Source: Sediminicola luteus (GTDB taxonomy: Bacteria > Bacteroidota > Bacteroidia > Flavobacteriales > Flavobacteriaceae). Taken from it: a DNA stretch of 64,000 nt. The notes under the pieces were generated by a model. The model searched no databases and was not told the origin of the DNA. It saw only the letters and a list, made by a program, of their open reading frames with translations. This document shows, piece after piece, positions 17,002-26,446 of the stretch. The stretch spans positions 124,001 through 188,000 of the forward strand of contig NZ_NBWU01000005.1 of the NCBI RefSeq assembly GCF_002514735.1, given 5' to 3'. Positions within the stretch are counted from its first letter, which is position 1. Each line of letters starts with the position of its first letter. The position numbers and the translations under genes were made by a program.

Positions 17002-19032
17002 TTACCGTATATATTCCAGAACCTCTTTGGGGTCTTTTTCGGGTTTGGCGCAACTGCCATGTGTACAGTGGTATATGTAGGTTTCACCTGGCTTGAAACG
17101 ATTTTCGAATAAGCTAAAATTGTTTTGCATAGTTGAAGCGGCCAATACTATTTGGGGTAAGTAAGCACTGGAAAATTCGGAAGCCATGGTTAGCGCCTGT
17201 TCCCCACTGATGACGATTTCATGGTAAGGGTGAGATTCTAGTAGCACTAATTTCCACCAATATGGATAGCCTGAAATCTGACTGGAAAACCGTTGTTGGG
17301 CCGTTTGTAATTGTTTTTGGTAAATCTCACCATACCCAGCATTGGGGTAATGATGATGTAGGATTTTTAATCCATGAGCCATAACCGCATTCGATGAAGG
17401 GATCACATTGTCTTCCAGTTCGAATTGCCCTGGAATGATGTCGTTTTCCACTTGGTTGTAGTAAAATAGTCCGGTATTAGTATCGAGGAAGCGGTCGATG
17501 GTTTGGTCTGCCATTTTTTTAGCTTTTTCTAAAAACCTGGTATCAAAGCAAACTTCATACAGGGCCAGATAGGCCTGAATCAACCAGGCGTAATCTTCTA
17601 AATATGCCGGGATTTTTGCGTTACCTTCCATATAGGTTCGTAACAATTGCCCTTCGGGGTCAAGTAAATGGTCTTCTATAAAAGCAAGTGTGTTTTGGGC
17701 TTGGAATTGATACTGGGGCATTTCTAAATAACGGGAGGCATCGCATAGTCCGATTACCATCATGGCATTCCAAGAGGTCAGGGCCTTCTGGTCTAGGAAT
17801 GGTTTTGGTCTTTTATCACGAATTTCCTTTAGTTTAGCAAGACAGCTGCGTATTTTGGATTCAAGGGCTTCGGAGTTCAAACCGTATTTTTCTGCAATCT
17901 CTAAAGTATTGGTGTCCAGAATCAACACATAGTTTCCGGCTTCCCAATGCCCGTATGCATTGATGTTATAATAGTCGGCGAATAAGGAAAAGTATTCTTT
18001 CAGAATGGTTTGTAATTCTTCTTTTGTCCAAACATAATAGGCCCCTTCCTCTTGTTTTCCTTCCTTATTCATACTATCGGCATCTAAAGCCGAATAATAC
18101 AAGGGGGTATCCCCCTTAAACTCAGAGTCGAGAAAATCCAATGTTTCTTCAACTACTTTTTTGTACAACGGATTTTTACTTGCCGCAAAAGCCTTGGCAT
18201 AGAGACTTACCAATTGGGCGTTATCGTATAACATTTTTTCAAAATGGGGAATATGCCACTTTATGTCCACGGAATAGCGTGAGAATCCACCACCTACATG
18301 ATCGTAGATTCCACCGAGGGCCATACGCTCTAAGGTGGTATGCACATATTCCAGTACGGTTTTGTTTTTCTTAACCGTACCTAGGTGAAGTAGGAAATCG
18401 AGATTTACGGGCATCATAAATTTAGGGGCCCTTTTGAATCCGCCCAAATAGGTGTCCCAAGAAGCGCGCCATTGGGTTAGCAATGCTTCTACATCCGATG
18501 CACTGGGAAGATGGGTTTCTTTTTCCGGCAAGGGAATCAGATGTAATTGTTTTAGGCCAGCAGCTAACTTTTGGGCATAGGCCTCAACTTTGGGCCTGTC
18601 ATTTTTATAGAGTTTGCCCAGTTGTTCAAGTACTTGTAGCCATTGGGTTTTGTTTACGTAAGTGGCTCCCCAAAAAGCACGGCCATCGGGTAAGGCGATA
18701 ATGTTCAAAGGCCAACCCCCTTGTCCGCTCATAAGTTGTAGGGCCTCCATATATTGTCGGTCAACATCGGGTCGTTCTTCACGATCCACTTTTATATTCA
18801 CGAAGTAGTGGTTCATGAGTTCGGCCACTTCCATATCGGCAAAGCACTCGTGCTCCATAACATGGCACCAATGGCAGCTAGAGTAACCAATGCTGATCAA
18901 CAAAGGTTTGTCGGATCTGCGCGCCATGGCCAAGGTTTTTTCGGACCAGGGTTTCCAATCTACCGGGTTATGGGCATGCTGTTTTAAATAAGGGCTACTT
19001 TCGTAAAAGAGTTCGTTTGTGAATTCGGACAT
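17002..19032 (-). CDS. YyaL/SSP411-type protein: thioredoxin-like domain plus glycosidase-like toroid
   Basis: A 676-residue protein. The N-terminal thioredoxin-like domain has C53-H-W-C56 in [15 protein letters not shown], preceded by [16 protein letters not shown], the hallmark of the YyaL/SPATA20 family. The rest is an alpha/alpha toroid related to N-acylglucosamine 2-epimerase and cellulase folds (for example [17 protein letters not shown]). No signal peptide is seen, so it is probably cytoplasmic; the physiological substrate is unknown for the family. I use ATG 19032: a longer frame to 19146 runs through the dodecin terminator and the promoter element. Confidence 0.93.
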   Translation of the reverse strand: MSEFTNELFYESSPYLKQHAHNPVDWKPWSEKTLAMARRSDKPLLISIGYSSCHWCHVMEHECFADMEVAELMNHYFVNIKVDREERPDVDRQYMEALQLMSGQGGWPLNIIALPDGRAFWGATYVNKTQWLQVLEQLGKLYKNDRPKVEAYAQKLAAGLKQLHLIPLPEKETHLPSASDVEALLTQWRASWDTYLGGFKRAPKFMMPVNLDFLLHLGTVKKNKTVLEYVHTTLERMALGGIYDHVGGGFSRYSVDIKWHIPHFEKMLYDNAQLVSLYAKAFAASKNPLYKKVVEETLDFLDSEFKGDTPLYYSALDADSMNKEGKQEEGAYYVWTKEELQTILKEYFSLFADYYNINAYGHWEAGNYVLILDTNTLEIAEKYGLNSEALESKIRSCLAKLKEIRDKRPKPFLDQKALTSWNAMMVIGLCDASRYLEMPQYQFQAQNTLAFIEDHLLDPEGQLLRTYMEGNAKIPAYLEDYAWLIQAYLALYEVCFDTRFLEKAKKMADQTIDRFLDTNTGLFYYNQVENDIIPGQFELEDNVIPSSNAVMAHGLKILHHHYPNAGYGEIYQKQLQTAQQRFSSQISGYPYWWKLVLLESHPYHEIVISGEQALTMASEFSSAYLPQIVLAASTMQNNFSLFENRFKPGETYIYHCTHGSCAKPEKDPKEVLEYIR

Positions 19033-19036
19033 GTTA

Positions 19037-19044
19037 CAAAAATA
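19037..19044 (-). promoter_or_regulatory. -7 promoter element TATTTTTG, 4 bp before the yyaL-like start
   Basis: An exact TAnnTTTG match on the minus strand, with its last base only 4 bp upstream of the ATG. It directly follows the dodecin terminator. Such spacing implies a leaderless or almost leaderless mRNA. Confidence 0.5.
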
Positions 19045-19050
19045 CGAAAC

Positions 19051-19077
19051 AAAAAAGGCGCCTACAGAGACGCCTTT
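19051..19077 (-). terminator. rho-independent terminator downstream of dodecin
   Basis: On the minus strand AAAGGCG pairs with CGCCTTT around a 10-nt loop, followed by a T run. It ends the dodecin transcript just before the yyaL-like gene. Confidence 0.75.
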
Positions 19078-19100
19078 GATCAAGGTTTCTTGATAGTTTT

Positions 19101-19144
19101 GGTAGGGGCTTACTGAAATTTGTGTTGCCCTTATTGCCCCTACC
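19101..19144. repeat. inverted repeat behind dodecin
   Basis: Perfect 9-bp arms, GGTAGGGGC and GCCCCTACC, with 26 bp between them, start 7 bp after the dodecin stop. They could fold in the 3' untranslated part of the dodecin mRNA ahead of the true terminator. Confidence 0.5.
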
Positions 19145-19150
19145 AATGCA

Positions 19151-19351
19151 TTATTTTACCTCGAAAGTGATTTTTACGTTCACCCGAAAATCGGAAACCG
19201 TACCATCGGTTACGGCACAACTTTGATCTTGTACATAAACCGAACGGATGTTCTTAACGGATTTGGCAGCTTGTTTTACTGCTTTCTTGGTGGCATCTTC
19301 CCAACTTTTGTTGGAGTTGGCCATTACTTCAATAACTTTTAAAATTGCCAT
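19151..19351 (-). CDS. dodecin, flavin-binding protein
   Basis: A 66-residue protein with the complete dodecin pattern: [20 protein letters not shown], the [11 protein letters not shown] strand whose aromatic region stacks flavins in other dodecins, and a last strand ending NVKITFEVK. Dodecins form hollow dodecamers that store or buffer flavins in the cytoplasm. Length and composition are normal. It is a single-gene unit with its own terminator. Confidence 0.93.
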   Translation of the reverse strand: MAILKVIEVMANSNKSWEDATKKAVKQAAKSVKNIRSVYVQDQSCAVTDGTVSDFRVNVKITFEVK

Positions 19352-19458
19352 AATGGTTATAGTTTTTCATAAACCCGGAATTAGGTGCCGGGCCGTTTAA
19401 TGTAAACGAAATTATAGCCGATTATTGTGCAAAAAGTAAGAAAAAGACTATACTGTTT

Positions 19459-20355
19459 TTAGCCATTGATGGCCACTACCTCACCAATGGTATCGCCCAT
19501 CATTTCTTTGAGCATACTTTCGATACCGTTTTTTAAAGTGAAGGTAGAACTTGGACAACCGCTACAAGCACCTTGCAGTACCACTTGTACCTGCTTGGTC
19601 TGTTTGTCGTAGGATTCAAAACGGATGTTACCACCATCACTCGCCACCGCAGGCTTAACATACTCATCTAAAATAGACACGATTCTTTGCGATATGGGGT
19701 CTAGGTCTTTGGCTTGTTCCTTGACCGGAATACCTACTACTTCATGAGCCTCTTGGGCTGCTTGATCCACTACCGGTAGGCCCTGTACCAAATACTCCCG
19801 GATCATTTCGCGAAGTTCTAGGGTTACCTCGTTCCAATCGGCTACTTCATATTTAGAGATAGAGACATAGTTTTCATCTAAAAACACCTCTTTTACGAAA
19901 GGAAAGTTGAACAATTTGGCTGCAAGGGGGGCATTTTTGGCCTCGTCTATATTCTTGAATTCGTAGGGCTGGGATACCAATAATGTATTGGCCACGAATT
20001 TCATTACGGCCGGGTTGGGGGTGCTTTCGGCATAGACCGTTACGGCTTTTGGTTTTTGCTCTTTTTCCAATACCACTGGGGCTCCAGAGTTTAAGTAGTC
20101 TACCAACTGTTGGGCCACCTCGTCTTTAACATCGGGCCATTCTACGATATTGAATTTCTCCAAGGCTATAAAATTCCCCGATACATAAACGGTTTTTATA
20201 AAAGGTAGATAGAACAATTGTTGGGGCAAAGGGGCATCCTTGGCGTCGTCAATGTTCTTGAATTCATAGTTACCCTTAACCAAGAATTGATTGCTTTCGA
20301 ACTTTAATATAGACGGATTACTGGTTTCCGAAACGGTAATGATATGCTCTTCCAT
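19459..20355 (-). CDS. Nfu-type Fe-S cluster carrier with doubled N-terminal domain
   Basis: A 298-residue protein. Two similar Nfu_N-type domains lie at about residues 1-95 and 105-195 (ETSNPSILKFESNQFLV and ESTPNPAVMKFVANTLLV, each followed by YEFKNID). The NifU C-terminal domain follows, with its cluster-binding pair C264-xx-C267 in GACSGCPSS. Nfu proteins pass assembled [4Fe-4S] or [2Fe-2S] clusters to target enzymes. The NifU domain is complete. It is divergent from the PorP-like gene and has a TAnnTTTG box 60 bp upstream. Confidence 0.92.
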   Translation of the reverse strand: MEEHIITVSETSNPSILKFESNQFLVKGNYEFKNIDDAKDAPLPQQLFYLPFIKTVYVSGNFIALEKFNIVEWPDVKDEVAQQLVDYLNSGAPVVLEKEQKPKAVTVYAESTPNPAVMKFVANTLLVSQPYEFKNIDEAKNAPLAAKLFNFPFVKEVFLDENYVSISKYEVADWNEVTLELREMIREYLVQGLPVVDQAAQEAHEVVGIPVKEQAKDLDPISQRIVSILDEYVKPAVASDGGNIRFESYDKQTKQVQVVLQGACSGCPSSTFTLKNGIESMLKEMMGDTIGEVVAING

Positions 20356-20415
20356 AGTATACTAATTTCTGCATTGTCTCATTCTTAGGTAATGGACAAT
20401 AATTGGGTATTTTGG

Positions 20416-20423
20416 CAAAAATA
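20416..20423 (-). promoter_or_regulatory. -7 promoter element TATTTTTG for the nfu gene
   Basis: An exact TAnnTTTG match on the minus strand, 60 bp before the nfu start. The -33 position shows no clear TTG, so support rests on the one element. Confidence 0.45.
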
Positions 20424-20524
20424 CGAACAATACGTCCGAAAATATCTAATACTAAAGCGTTAATTTGTACGTTAGCATACTAGTTCTAATGCCCAGAACT
20501 GAACACTTAGCCTAAAGAAGGAAA

Positions 20525-21529
20525 ATGAAAAAAACACTGCTATTGACTTTTTTTCTGACTAGCTTTTGCTTTTCAGTTAAGGCCCAAGAGGGCATACCTG
20601 TATATTTCGACTATTTATCGGACAACTATTATTTAGTGTATCCTTCCATGGCGGGCATTAGTCCGGGTGGAAAAATTCGCGGTACGTATAGAAAACAATG
20701 GTTCGATGTAGAAGATGCGCCTAACCTACAAACACTAAGCGCCCATATGCGGGTTGGCGAAAAAAACGGACTTGGTCTTATCCTCTTTAATGATGCCAAT
20801 GGCTACCACTCTCAAGGTGGGGTGAAATTGACCTATGCCTATCATTTAAAATTGGGTGGCGACATTAGATCGTTGAACCAATTGTCTTTTGGACTAAGCG
20901 GGGTGTTTTTACAGAATAAATTGGACGAAAGCCAGTTTAGATCGGTAACCCCCGATCCTTTATTGACCGGCGGAAGCGTTTCGGCCGCTTATTATAATGT
21001 CGATTTTGGTATGTCGTATAATATCATGGAATTCTATGCCCATGCTGCCGTTTTGAACGTTTTGGGTAGGCGTAGTGAAATTTATGAGTTGGAAGATCAA
21101 TTTATCGATAACGCCCGTAGATATTTGGTTTCTATTGGTTATGTTTTTGGTAGGAGTGAATGGAAAATAGAACCGTCGCTTTTATACCAAGTTACGGATT
21201 TTACCCAGGAGAAAAGTATAGATATCAATGCCAAGGTGTATCGTGATCTCGATTTCGGAACCCTATGGGGTGGGGTTTCCTATAGACGTAGTTTCGATGG
21301 GGCCCAATACCAAACCAATGGGTCGTTCGGCGAGCAGCGTTTACAGCTGTTTACACCTATTGTGGGGGTGAACTTCAATAACTTTATGGTCTCCTATAAC
21401 TATTCGTACCAAACCGGAGATATTCGTCTAGACGATGGTGGTTTTCATCAGATTACCATTGGGTACGACTTTGGTCAGGAAGGCAGGGGAAGTCGCTATG
21501 ATTGTTATTGCCCAGCCACGAATTATTAA
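20525..21529 (+). CDS. PorP/SprF family type IX secretion system membrane protein (solitary)
   Basis: A 334-residue protein with a signal peptide (cleaved after VKAQ) and a beta-barrel pattern. The PorP/SprF start is clear: PVYFDYLSDNYYLVYPSMAG, then GGKIRGTYRKQWFDVEDAP. Family members sit in the outer membrane and help export or anchor large T9SS substrates with type B C-terminal domains. Here no adhesin gene is adjacent, unlike the copy at 32714. The C-terminus RYDCYCPATNY, with two Cys, extends past the barrel and is odd. Confidence 0.88.
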   Translation: MKKTLLLTFFLTSFCFSVKAQEGIPVYFDYLSDNYYLVYPSMAGISPGGKIRGTYRKQWFDVEDAPNLQTLSAHMRVGEKNGLGLILFNDANGYHSQGGVKLTYAYHLKLGGDIRSLNQLSFGLSGVFLQNKLDESQFRSVTPDPLLTGGSVSAAYYNVDFGMSYNIMEFYAHAAVLNVLGRRSEIYELEDQFIDNARRYLVSIGYVFGRSEWKIEPSLLYQVTDFTQEKSIDINAKVYRDLDFGTLWGGVSYRRSFDGAQYQTNGSFGEQRLQLFTPIVGVNFNNFMVSYNYSYQTGDIRLDDGGFHQITIGYDFGQEGRGSRYDCYCPATNY

Positions 21530-21558
21530 AAGGATGACCTCCTAAGAAATCATCCTTT
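21529..21558. terminator. hairpin between the convergent porP-like and VWA genes
   Basis: Perfect 9-bp arms AAAGGATGA and TCATCCTTT with a 12-nt loop. The left arm touches the stop codon of the porP-like gene. T runs are short, so it is only a moderate terminator in either direction. Confidence 0.5.
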
Positions 21559-21584
21559 AGTTGTCTTAAACTGTCTTAGATAGG

Positions 21585-22739
21585 TTATTCCCAATGATAA
21601 TCTTTTTCGGCCGCTTTGGTCTTAATAGCCTTAAGTAAGGCATTTTCCAATTCACCTTTAGCTCCCTCTTTTTGGTTCCTGATTAAATAGGTATCGCGTT
21701 TGGCGTTAAGTGCCTGGATCTCTTTCTGTATTTTTTGTCTTTCGGCCTTTTGTTGGGCAATGTAACGATTCAATTCTGCCGTACTTTTATCCTGAAGATT
21801 TTTGGGTAAATCAGACTTTTTGACTTCGGCAATATTAAAATTGGCATCGTCAGAGGCATCTACCAGATCCCAAGTACTGTTTTTATATAATCTAGAACTT
21901 TTGCTTACACTTCGTTTTACGGCAACCGCTGCTTCCATCTCCATGGCGTTAGTGTCTTGCAAGGCCTGCTGTTTGGCTTTGGCCGCCCCAAGGCTTCCGT
22001 AGGAAATATAGGTTTTGTTCAACTTTTTGTTCAAAATAATGATCTGGTCGTCGTAAGGAGTGGGTATATGAACCACTTCCTTATTGTGATCTATGGCCAT
22101 GTACTCACCGCCTGAAAGGGTGGCACCGTCTTTCCAGTGGGTAAAAACACCTTGTTGAAAATCACCACAGAAAATGGTATTAACCACCACATCTTTTTCC
22201 TTGGCTTGAAGCACGGCATCTTTATAATCTAATTTACCTTGTGAGAAAGGTTCGTTTCCGGCGATAAATATCATTTTAAGGTCATTGCGGTTTTTACCCC
22301 AATCCAGCTGCTTTAATGAACGATCTATTACCGTACCACAGTACTCTTCGCCGCCATCGGTGCGCAGGGCAAATAGCTTTTCAGAGATCTCATCCAAATC
22401 ATTGCTAAAGGGCATTACTTGTTGTATATACCCTTCACGGGCCGATAATCTGTCGTTTCCGTATTGGTACAAGGCAATCTCTAGATCGGGCCTATTCCCA
22501 TTACCGCATTTCGCATAGGAAAAAGAATTCACGATATCCCAAAGTTGGGTCTTGGCCTGATTGATCAATCCATCCATACTATTACTAGTGTCTAGCAGTA
22601 GGGCAATTTTAACGGTTTGTTTTTTGTCCAGATTTTCATGGCTTTCAGGAGTTGAACATTTGTCCGATTTTTTATCGTTGGCCTGAATGCCTAGGATTCC
22701 GAAACAGCTAAAAGCGAGTATTAAGAGTGACTTTTTCAT
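21585..22739 (-). CDS. secreted VWA-domain protein
   Basis: A 384-residue protein with a signal peptide (MKKSLLILAFSCFGILG) and a von Willebrand factor A domain (about residues 43-230) that opens with IALLLDTSNSMDGLINQ, giving the MIDAS pattern DTSNS. MIFIAGNEPFSQG and CGDFQQGVF fit later strands of the fold. The C-terminal quarter is charged and predicted coiled coil (about residues 310-350). VWA domains bind protein partners through a metal ion; the partner is unknown. It is divergent from the histidine kinase gene with a 209-bp region between them. Confidence 0.88.
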   Translation of the reverse strand: MKKSLLILAFSCFGILGIQANDKKSDKCSTPESHENLDKKQTVKIALLLDTSNSMDGLINQAKTQLWDIVNSFSYAKCGNGNRPDLEIALYQYGNDRLSAREGYIQQVMPFSNDLDEISEKLFALRTDGGEEYCGTVIDRSLKQLDWGKNRNDLKMIFIAGNEPFSQGKLDYKDAVLQAKEKDVVVNTIFCGDFQQGVFTHWKDGATLSGGEYMAIDHNKEVVHIPTPYDDQIIILNKKLNKTYISYGSLGAAKAKQQALQDTNAMEMEAAVAVKRSVSKSSRLYKNSTWDLVDASDDANFNIAEVKKSDLPKNLQDKSTAELNRYIAQQKAERQKIQKEIQALNAKRDTYLIRNQKEGAKGELENALLKAIKTKAAEKDYHWE

Positions 22740-22800
22740 AAGAATGTGTTTTTGAATTATGATGCTAAACTAGCTGGCCTATGCTTGAAGAAAAACCTCC

Positions 22801-22842
22801 AATGCGTAAACTGGTCTTTTGAATGCGTAAACGGGTCGTTTC
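22801..22842. promoter_or_regulatory. 21-bp tandem direct repeat, candidate LytTR-regulator binding site
   Basis: Two adjacent 21-bp units share the pattern GCGTAAACNGGTCNTTT and match at 18 of 21 positions. A third partial match (GCGTAAAATGG) begins at 22866, close to two further periods. A one-turn-doubled spacing of about 21 bp is what LytTR-family regulators recognise, and such a regulator is encoded at 25120-25851. The site lies 62 bp before the VWA start and 107 bp before the kinase start. Confidence 0.5.
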
Positions 22843-22948
22843 AATATGTAGTTACCGTATTTTAGGCGTAAAATGGAGTGGAAACACGGAATCGTCATTT
22901 TTTCGAACCATATAAAACCACTAAGTTTATCAAGTATTTTAGCTAATA

Positions 22949-25129
22949 ATGATGCTTAAAACCTGTATTTCATTGGTTCTCTTTCTGAACTTCTTCTTTG
23001 GGGTGGCCCAAGAAGTTCAACACATTTCCGGTAGGGTAACAGATGCCTCTGGGAAAACCTTGGAGCAGGTTTTGGTGGTGGGGCCGTTTGAAACGGTGTT
23101 TACCAATGCCAATGGAGCATACGATATCCTTGGTTTTCCTGGGGAGGAAATACGTTTCATTAAATCGGGAAGGCAAAGCCGTAATTTAACGGTAAAAGCA
23201 AAAGGCCAGACCGTTGGGGATATGGTTATAAGTCCATCTAGAGCGAGACTAAACGAAGCCAAGAAAAGCAAGGTTGCCCGGCCTGATTATTCCGGGTATT
23301 TTGATGAAGCCCAATATATCTATCGACAGCAGGCCGGGGATGCCATTGACCAGATTACCCAGGCCCTTTCACTTATGGGTAGTCGCGGATCGAAAAATGA
23401 GCGAGCCCGGGCCTATGTGCTTCTGGGTGATGTTTATGCGTTTCATAATCAATTTGAATTGGCTCAAACCAATTATAAGGAAGCCTTATCCTTGGGTAGA
23501 GATAACTACTCTATTATAAAATTAGCCCAAATACAGTTGGAATTAAATCGCTTGGGAGAGGCACGTAAAACGCTTTTGGCGATGGGTGATAAAGGTCTGA
23601 ACCCGTATCACCAAATAAAAAAAGAGCAAGGATTGGCACAAATAGCCTTTGGACTGGGCGATTTTGACCGTGCCAAAAAGGCCTATGAAAGTGCTAGGTC
23701 ACAAGCGGTGGAAAGTGGTTTCCCAAGCTTGGTTCTCGATATAGACTCACAATTGGCCGAATTGTTCGAGGCCCAAAATAATTTTGGTAAGGCCCAGGCC
23801 AGTTTTAACAATGTGTTGGAGGTGTCACGGGCCCAACCTAGTAAACGTGGGGTGCTCGAAAAAGAAAAGGCAGCCGATTTTTATAGCCGTAACCAATTGT
23901 ACGACCAAGAGATAAAATTGCGCCAAGAAAGTTTAGAAGATCTTATGGATTTAGAACCGGATGAGGTTGAGGCGGCTAATACCCCTTCGCCAGATACCCT
24001 GACCGGTCAGCGTATAAACTTCAAGATCGCCAATGCATATATTGCCCAAGATAAACCAGAAGAGGCTGTAGGGTTTTTAGAAGAAAGTATAAAAACCGCC
24101 GATGCTGCCGATGATCTCGAAACCCAGAAAGATGCGGTTAAAGCCTTATCCGAAGTATATCGCGAAACTGGGGATTACGATAAGGCCTTGGTGGCTTATC
24201 AGCAATATGTTTCGGTAATGGATACCTTGTATGCCCGTAAGGAAGCCGAGATTGAACAAGCAGCACGATTCAATCGTGAGATTGCCACCAAACAAGGAAG
24301 AATTACGGGATTAGAACAAGAACAGGCCTTGGTTAAAAGCCAATACGATCTCTCGACCACCCGCGAACAATTGGCTATGGAGACCAATAAAAGACAGCTT
24401 TGGTTGATCTATGCACTTTTGTTGGGCACCCTTATTATGGCAGTCGCATTACTTTTGGTCTATCGCGCGAACCTTAAACAGAAGCAAGCTAATAGGGTAT
24501 TGGCCTTAAAGTCGCTGCGTTCACAAATGAATCCGCATTTTATTTTTAATGCCTTGAATTCGGTAAATACCTTTATCGCTCAAAACGATGAAAGGGCAGC
24601 AAATCGCTATCTAACCGGTTTCTCCACTTTAATGCGTTCGGTTTTAGAGAATTCCGATAAAGATTTTGTTCCCTTGGCGAAGGAATTGGAAACTTTAAAA
24701 ACCTACGTATTACTGGAGCATCAACGCTTTAAGGATAAATTTGATTATCAATTTGAGATTGCCGAAGGTTTGGCTGTCGGGGCCTATGCCGTACCAACCA
24801 TGCTTATACAGCCCTATATTGAAAATGCGGTTTGGCATGGGTTACGCTATAAAGAGGATTTCGGACACTTAAATATCGATTTTTCGGAAGTGTCGGATCA
24901 CTTAATGGTGTCGATAACTGACGATGGCATAGGTCGTGAGAGATCCAAGGCTTTAAAAACCAAACATCAAAAGAAACAAGCCTCTAAAGGCATGGGAAAT
25001 ATCGCAGACCGTGTGGTAATTCTCAATAAAATGTATGGAAATAGAGTCTCGGTGCGTATTGAAGACCTGAACCCAGACGGAAGTGGCACCCGTGTCGAGT
25101 TAAAAATCAAAAAAGGAAAATGGGATTAA
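22949..25129 (+). CDS. TPR-containing LytS-type sensor histidine kinase
   Basis: A 726-residue protein. After a signal peptide comes a carboxypeptidase-regulatory-like beta domain (about 22-85, SGRVTDASGKTLEQVLVVG), then tetratricopeptide repeats (about 130-430), one membrane helix (about 484-506), a His_kinase domain with H530 in QMNPHFIFNALNSVN and a HATPase_c domain (YIENAVWHGLRY, then DDGIGRERS). The sensor part is therefore periplasmic and the kinase cytoplasmic. It phosphorylates the LytTR regulator whose gene overlaps its 3' end by 10 bp. The signal is unknown. Confidence 0.93.
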   Translation: MMLKTCISLVLFLNFFFGVAQEVQHISGRVTDASGKTLEQVLVVGPFETVFTNANGAYDILGFPGEEIRFIKSGRQSRNLTVKAKGQTVGDMVISPSRARLNEAKKSKVARPDYSGYFDEAQYIYRQQAGDAIDQITQALSLMGSRGSKNERARAYVLLGDVYAFHNQFELAQTNYKEALSLGRDNYSIIKLAQIQLELNRLGEARKTLLAMGDKGLNPYHQIKKEQGLAQIAFGLGDFDRAKKAYESARSQAVESGFPSLVLDIDSQLAELFEAQNNFGKAQASFNNVLEVSRAQPSKRGVLEKEKAADFYSRNQLYDQEIKLRQESLEDLMDLEPDEVEAANTPSPDTLTGQRINFKIANAYIAQDKPEEAVGFLEESIKTADAADDLETQKDAVKALSEVYRETGDYDKALVAYQQYVSVMDTLYARKEAEIEQAARFNREIATKQGRITGLEQEQALVKSQYDLSTTREQLAMETNKRQLWLIYALLLGTLIMAVALLLVYRANLKQKQANRVLALKSLRSQMNPHFIFNALNSVNTFIAQNDERAANRYLTGFSTLMRSVLENSDKDFVPLAKELETLKTYVLLEHQRFKDKFDYQFEIAEGLAVGAYAVPTMLIQPYIENAVWHGLRYKEDFGHLNIDFSEVSDHLMVSITDDGIGRERSKALKTKHQKKQASKGMGNIADRVVILNKMYGNRVSVRIEDLNPDGSGTRVELKIKKGKWD

Positions 25130-25851
25130 AGGCCATATTGATTGAAGATGAGGTCTCCGGTAGGGAGATATTACGAAACTATATCGCAAAATACTGTCCG
25201 GAGATAACGCTGTTGGGTGAGGCGGCCAATATTACCGAAGGGGCTGAATTGGTGAGAAAGCATCAGCCTGAATTGGTGTTTTTAGATGTGGAGATGCCTT
25301 ATGGCAATGCCTTCGATTTTTTAGAACTTTTCCCTAATCGCGATTTTGAAACCATTTTTGTTACGGCCTATGATCAATATGCCAAGGAGGCCTTAAACCA
25401 ACATGCCGCCTATTATTTGATGAAACCGATCTCCATAGACGAACTTATCAAGGGTGTGGCCTATGTTATCGATGTAAAGGAAAAAGAGAAAAAACTGTTG
25501 GAAGGTACTGGGGTGCCAACCACGATCAAGGCGACCGGAAAGTTAAGGGTGCCCCAGCAACAGGGGTTCAAACTCTTGGAAACAAGTACGATTCTATATG
25601 CAGAAGCCGATGATAACTATACCCATTTACACTTAAAAGAAGGGAAAGTGTTGGCCAGTAAAACCTTAAAATACTTTGAGGAGGCGTTGAAAGGAGGGGC
25701 TTTCGTGCGTGTGCACAAATCGTATTTGGTCAATATCAATGAAATAACGGAATACGTAAAAGGAAAAGGAGGGCATATTATTCTTTCCAGTGGCAAACAA
25801 TTACAGGTGTCTGCCGGGCGCAAAGGAGAGTTACTTTCCTATTTTCAATAA
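25120..25851 (+). CDS. LytTR family response regulator
   Basis: A 243-residue protein with a receiver domain (1-120; phosphorylation site D56 in LVFLDVEMPYG, K102 in YLMKPIS) and a LytTR DNA-binding domain (about 140-240; LYAEADDNYTHLHL, FVRVHKSYLVN). LytTR proteins bind paired direct repeats about 21 bp apart. It overlaps the kinase gene by 10 bp, so both are made together. The repeat at 22801-22842 upstream of the kinase is the obvious candidate target, which would mean autoregulation. Confidence 0.94.
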   Translation: MGLKAILIEDEVSGREILRNYIAKYCPEITLLGEAANITEGAELVRKHQPELVFLDVEMPYGNAFDFLELFPNRDFETIFVTAYDQYAKEALNQHAAYYLMKPISIDELIKGVAYVIDVKEKEKKLLEGTGVPTTIKATGKLRVPQQQGFKLLETSTILYAEADDNYTHLHLKEGKVLASKTLKYFEEALKGGAFVRVHKSYLVNINEITEYVKGKGGHIILSSGKQLQVSAGRKGELLSYFQ

Positions 25852-25867
25852 AATATACAAGAGATTG

Positions 25868-26377
25868 ATGATAATTAAAGAAGTTCAGGGTAAAAAGCCC
25901 AAAATGGGTAAAGACTGTTTTATTGCCGAAAACGCCACCATCGTTGGGGAAGTCGAAATGGGAGACCAATGCAGTGTATGGTTCAATGCGGTAGTTCGTG
26001 GCGACGTGCACTATATTAAAATGGGGGATAAGGTAAATGTGCAAGATGGGGCCGTGGTGCATTGTACCTATAAAAAATCGCCAACGACTATTGGTAATAA
26101 TGTATCGATAGCCCATAATGCCATAGTGCATGGTTGTACCATACACGATAATGTATTGGTGGGTATGGGCAGTATCGTCATGGACGATTGTGTAGTGGAA
26201 AGTAACAGTATAATTGCCGCCGGGGCCGTACTGACCAAAGGTACCCATGTTCCGGCAGGAACTGTTTTTGCCGGAATGCCAGCCAAAAAAATCAAGGATA
26301 TTAGCCCAGATCTTACCCAAGGTGAGGTAGAACGCATAGCCAATAATTATGTAAAGTATGCCTCTTGGTACGAATAA
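25868..26377 (+). CDS. gamma-carbonic anhydrase family protein
   Basis: A 169-residue left-handed beta-helix protein built from hexapeptide repeats (for example TIVGEV, VSIAHN, VLVGMG). The three metal-ligand histidines are present at H65, H83 and H88 (AVVHCTYKK, SIAHNAIVHGC), as in YrdA/CaiE/PaaY-type members. Whether it hydrates CO2 is not certain, because many of this short subgroup show little activity. I use ATG 25868; the longer frame from 25790 overlaps the response regulator gene. It follows that gene by 16 bp and may be cotranscribed. Confidence 0.92.
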   Translation: MIIKEVQGKKPKMGKDCFIAENATIVGEVEMGDQCSVWFNAVVRGDVHYIKMGDKVNVQDGAVVHCTYKKSPTTIGNNVSIAHNAIVHGCTIHDNVLVGMGSIVMDDCVVESNSIIAAGAVLTKGTHVPAGTVFAGMPAKKIKDISPDLTQGEVERIANNYVKYASWYE

Positions 26378-26446
26378 GGAATTGATCCCGAATACTGTTG
26401 AACAAAGAATGGGATTCCGTACATTTGACCCATAGTATACTCTTTC

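Noticed and set aside
19033-19146. N-terminal extension of the yyaL-like gene
   Set aside because: It would run through the dodecin terminator and the -7 box.
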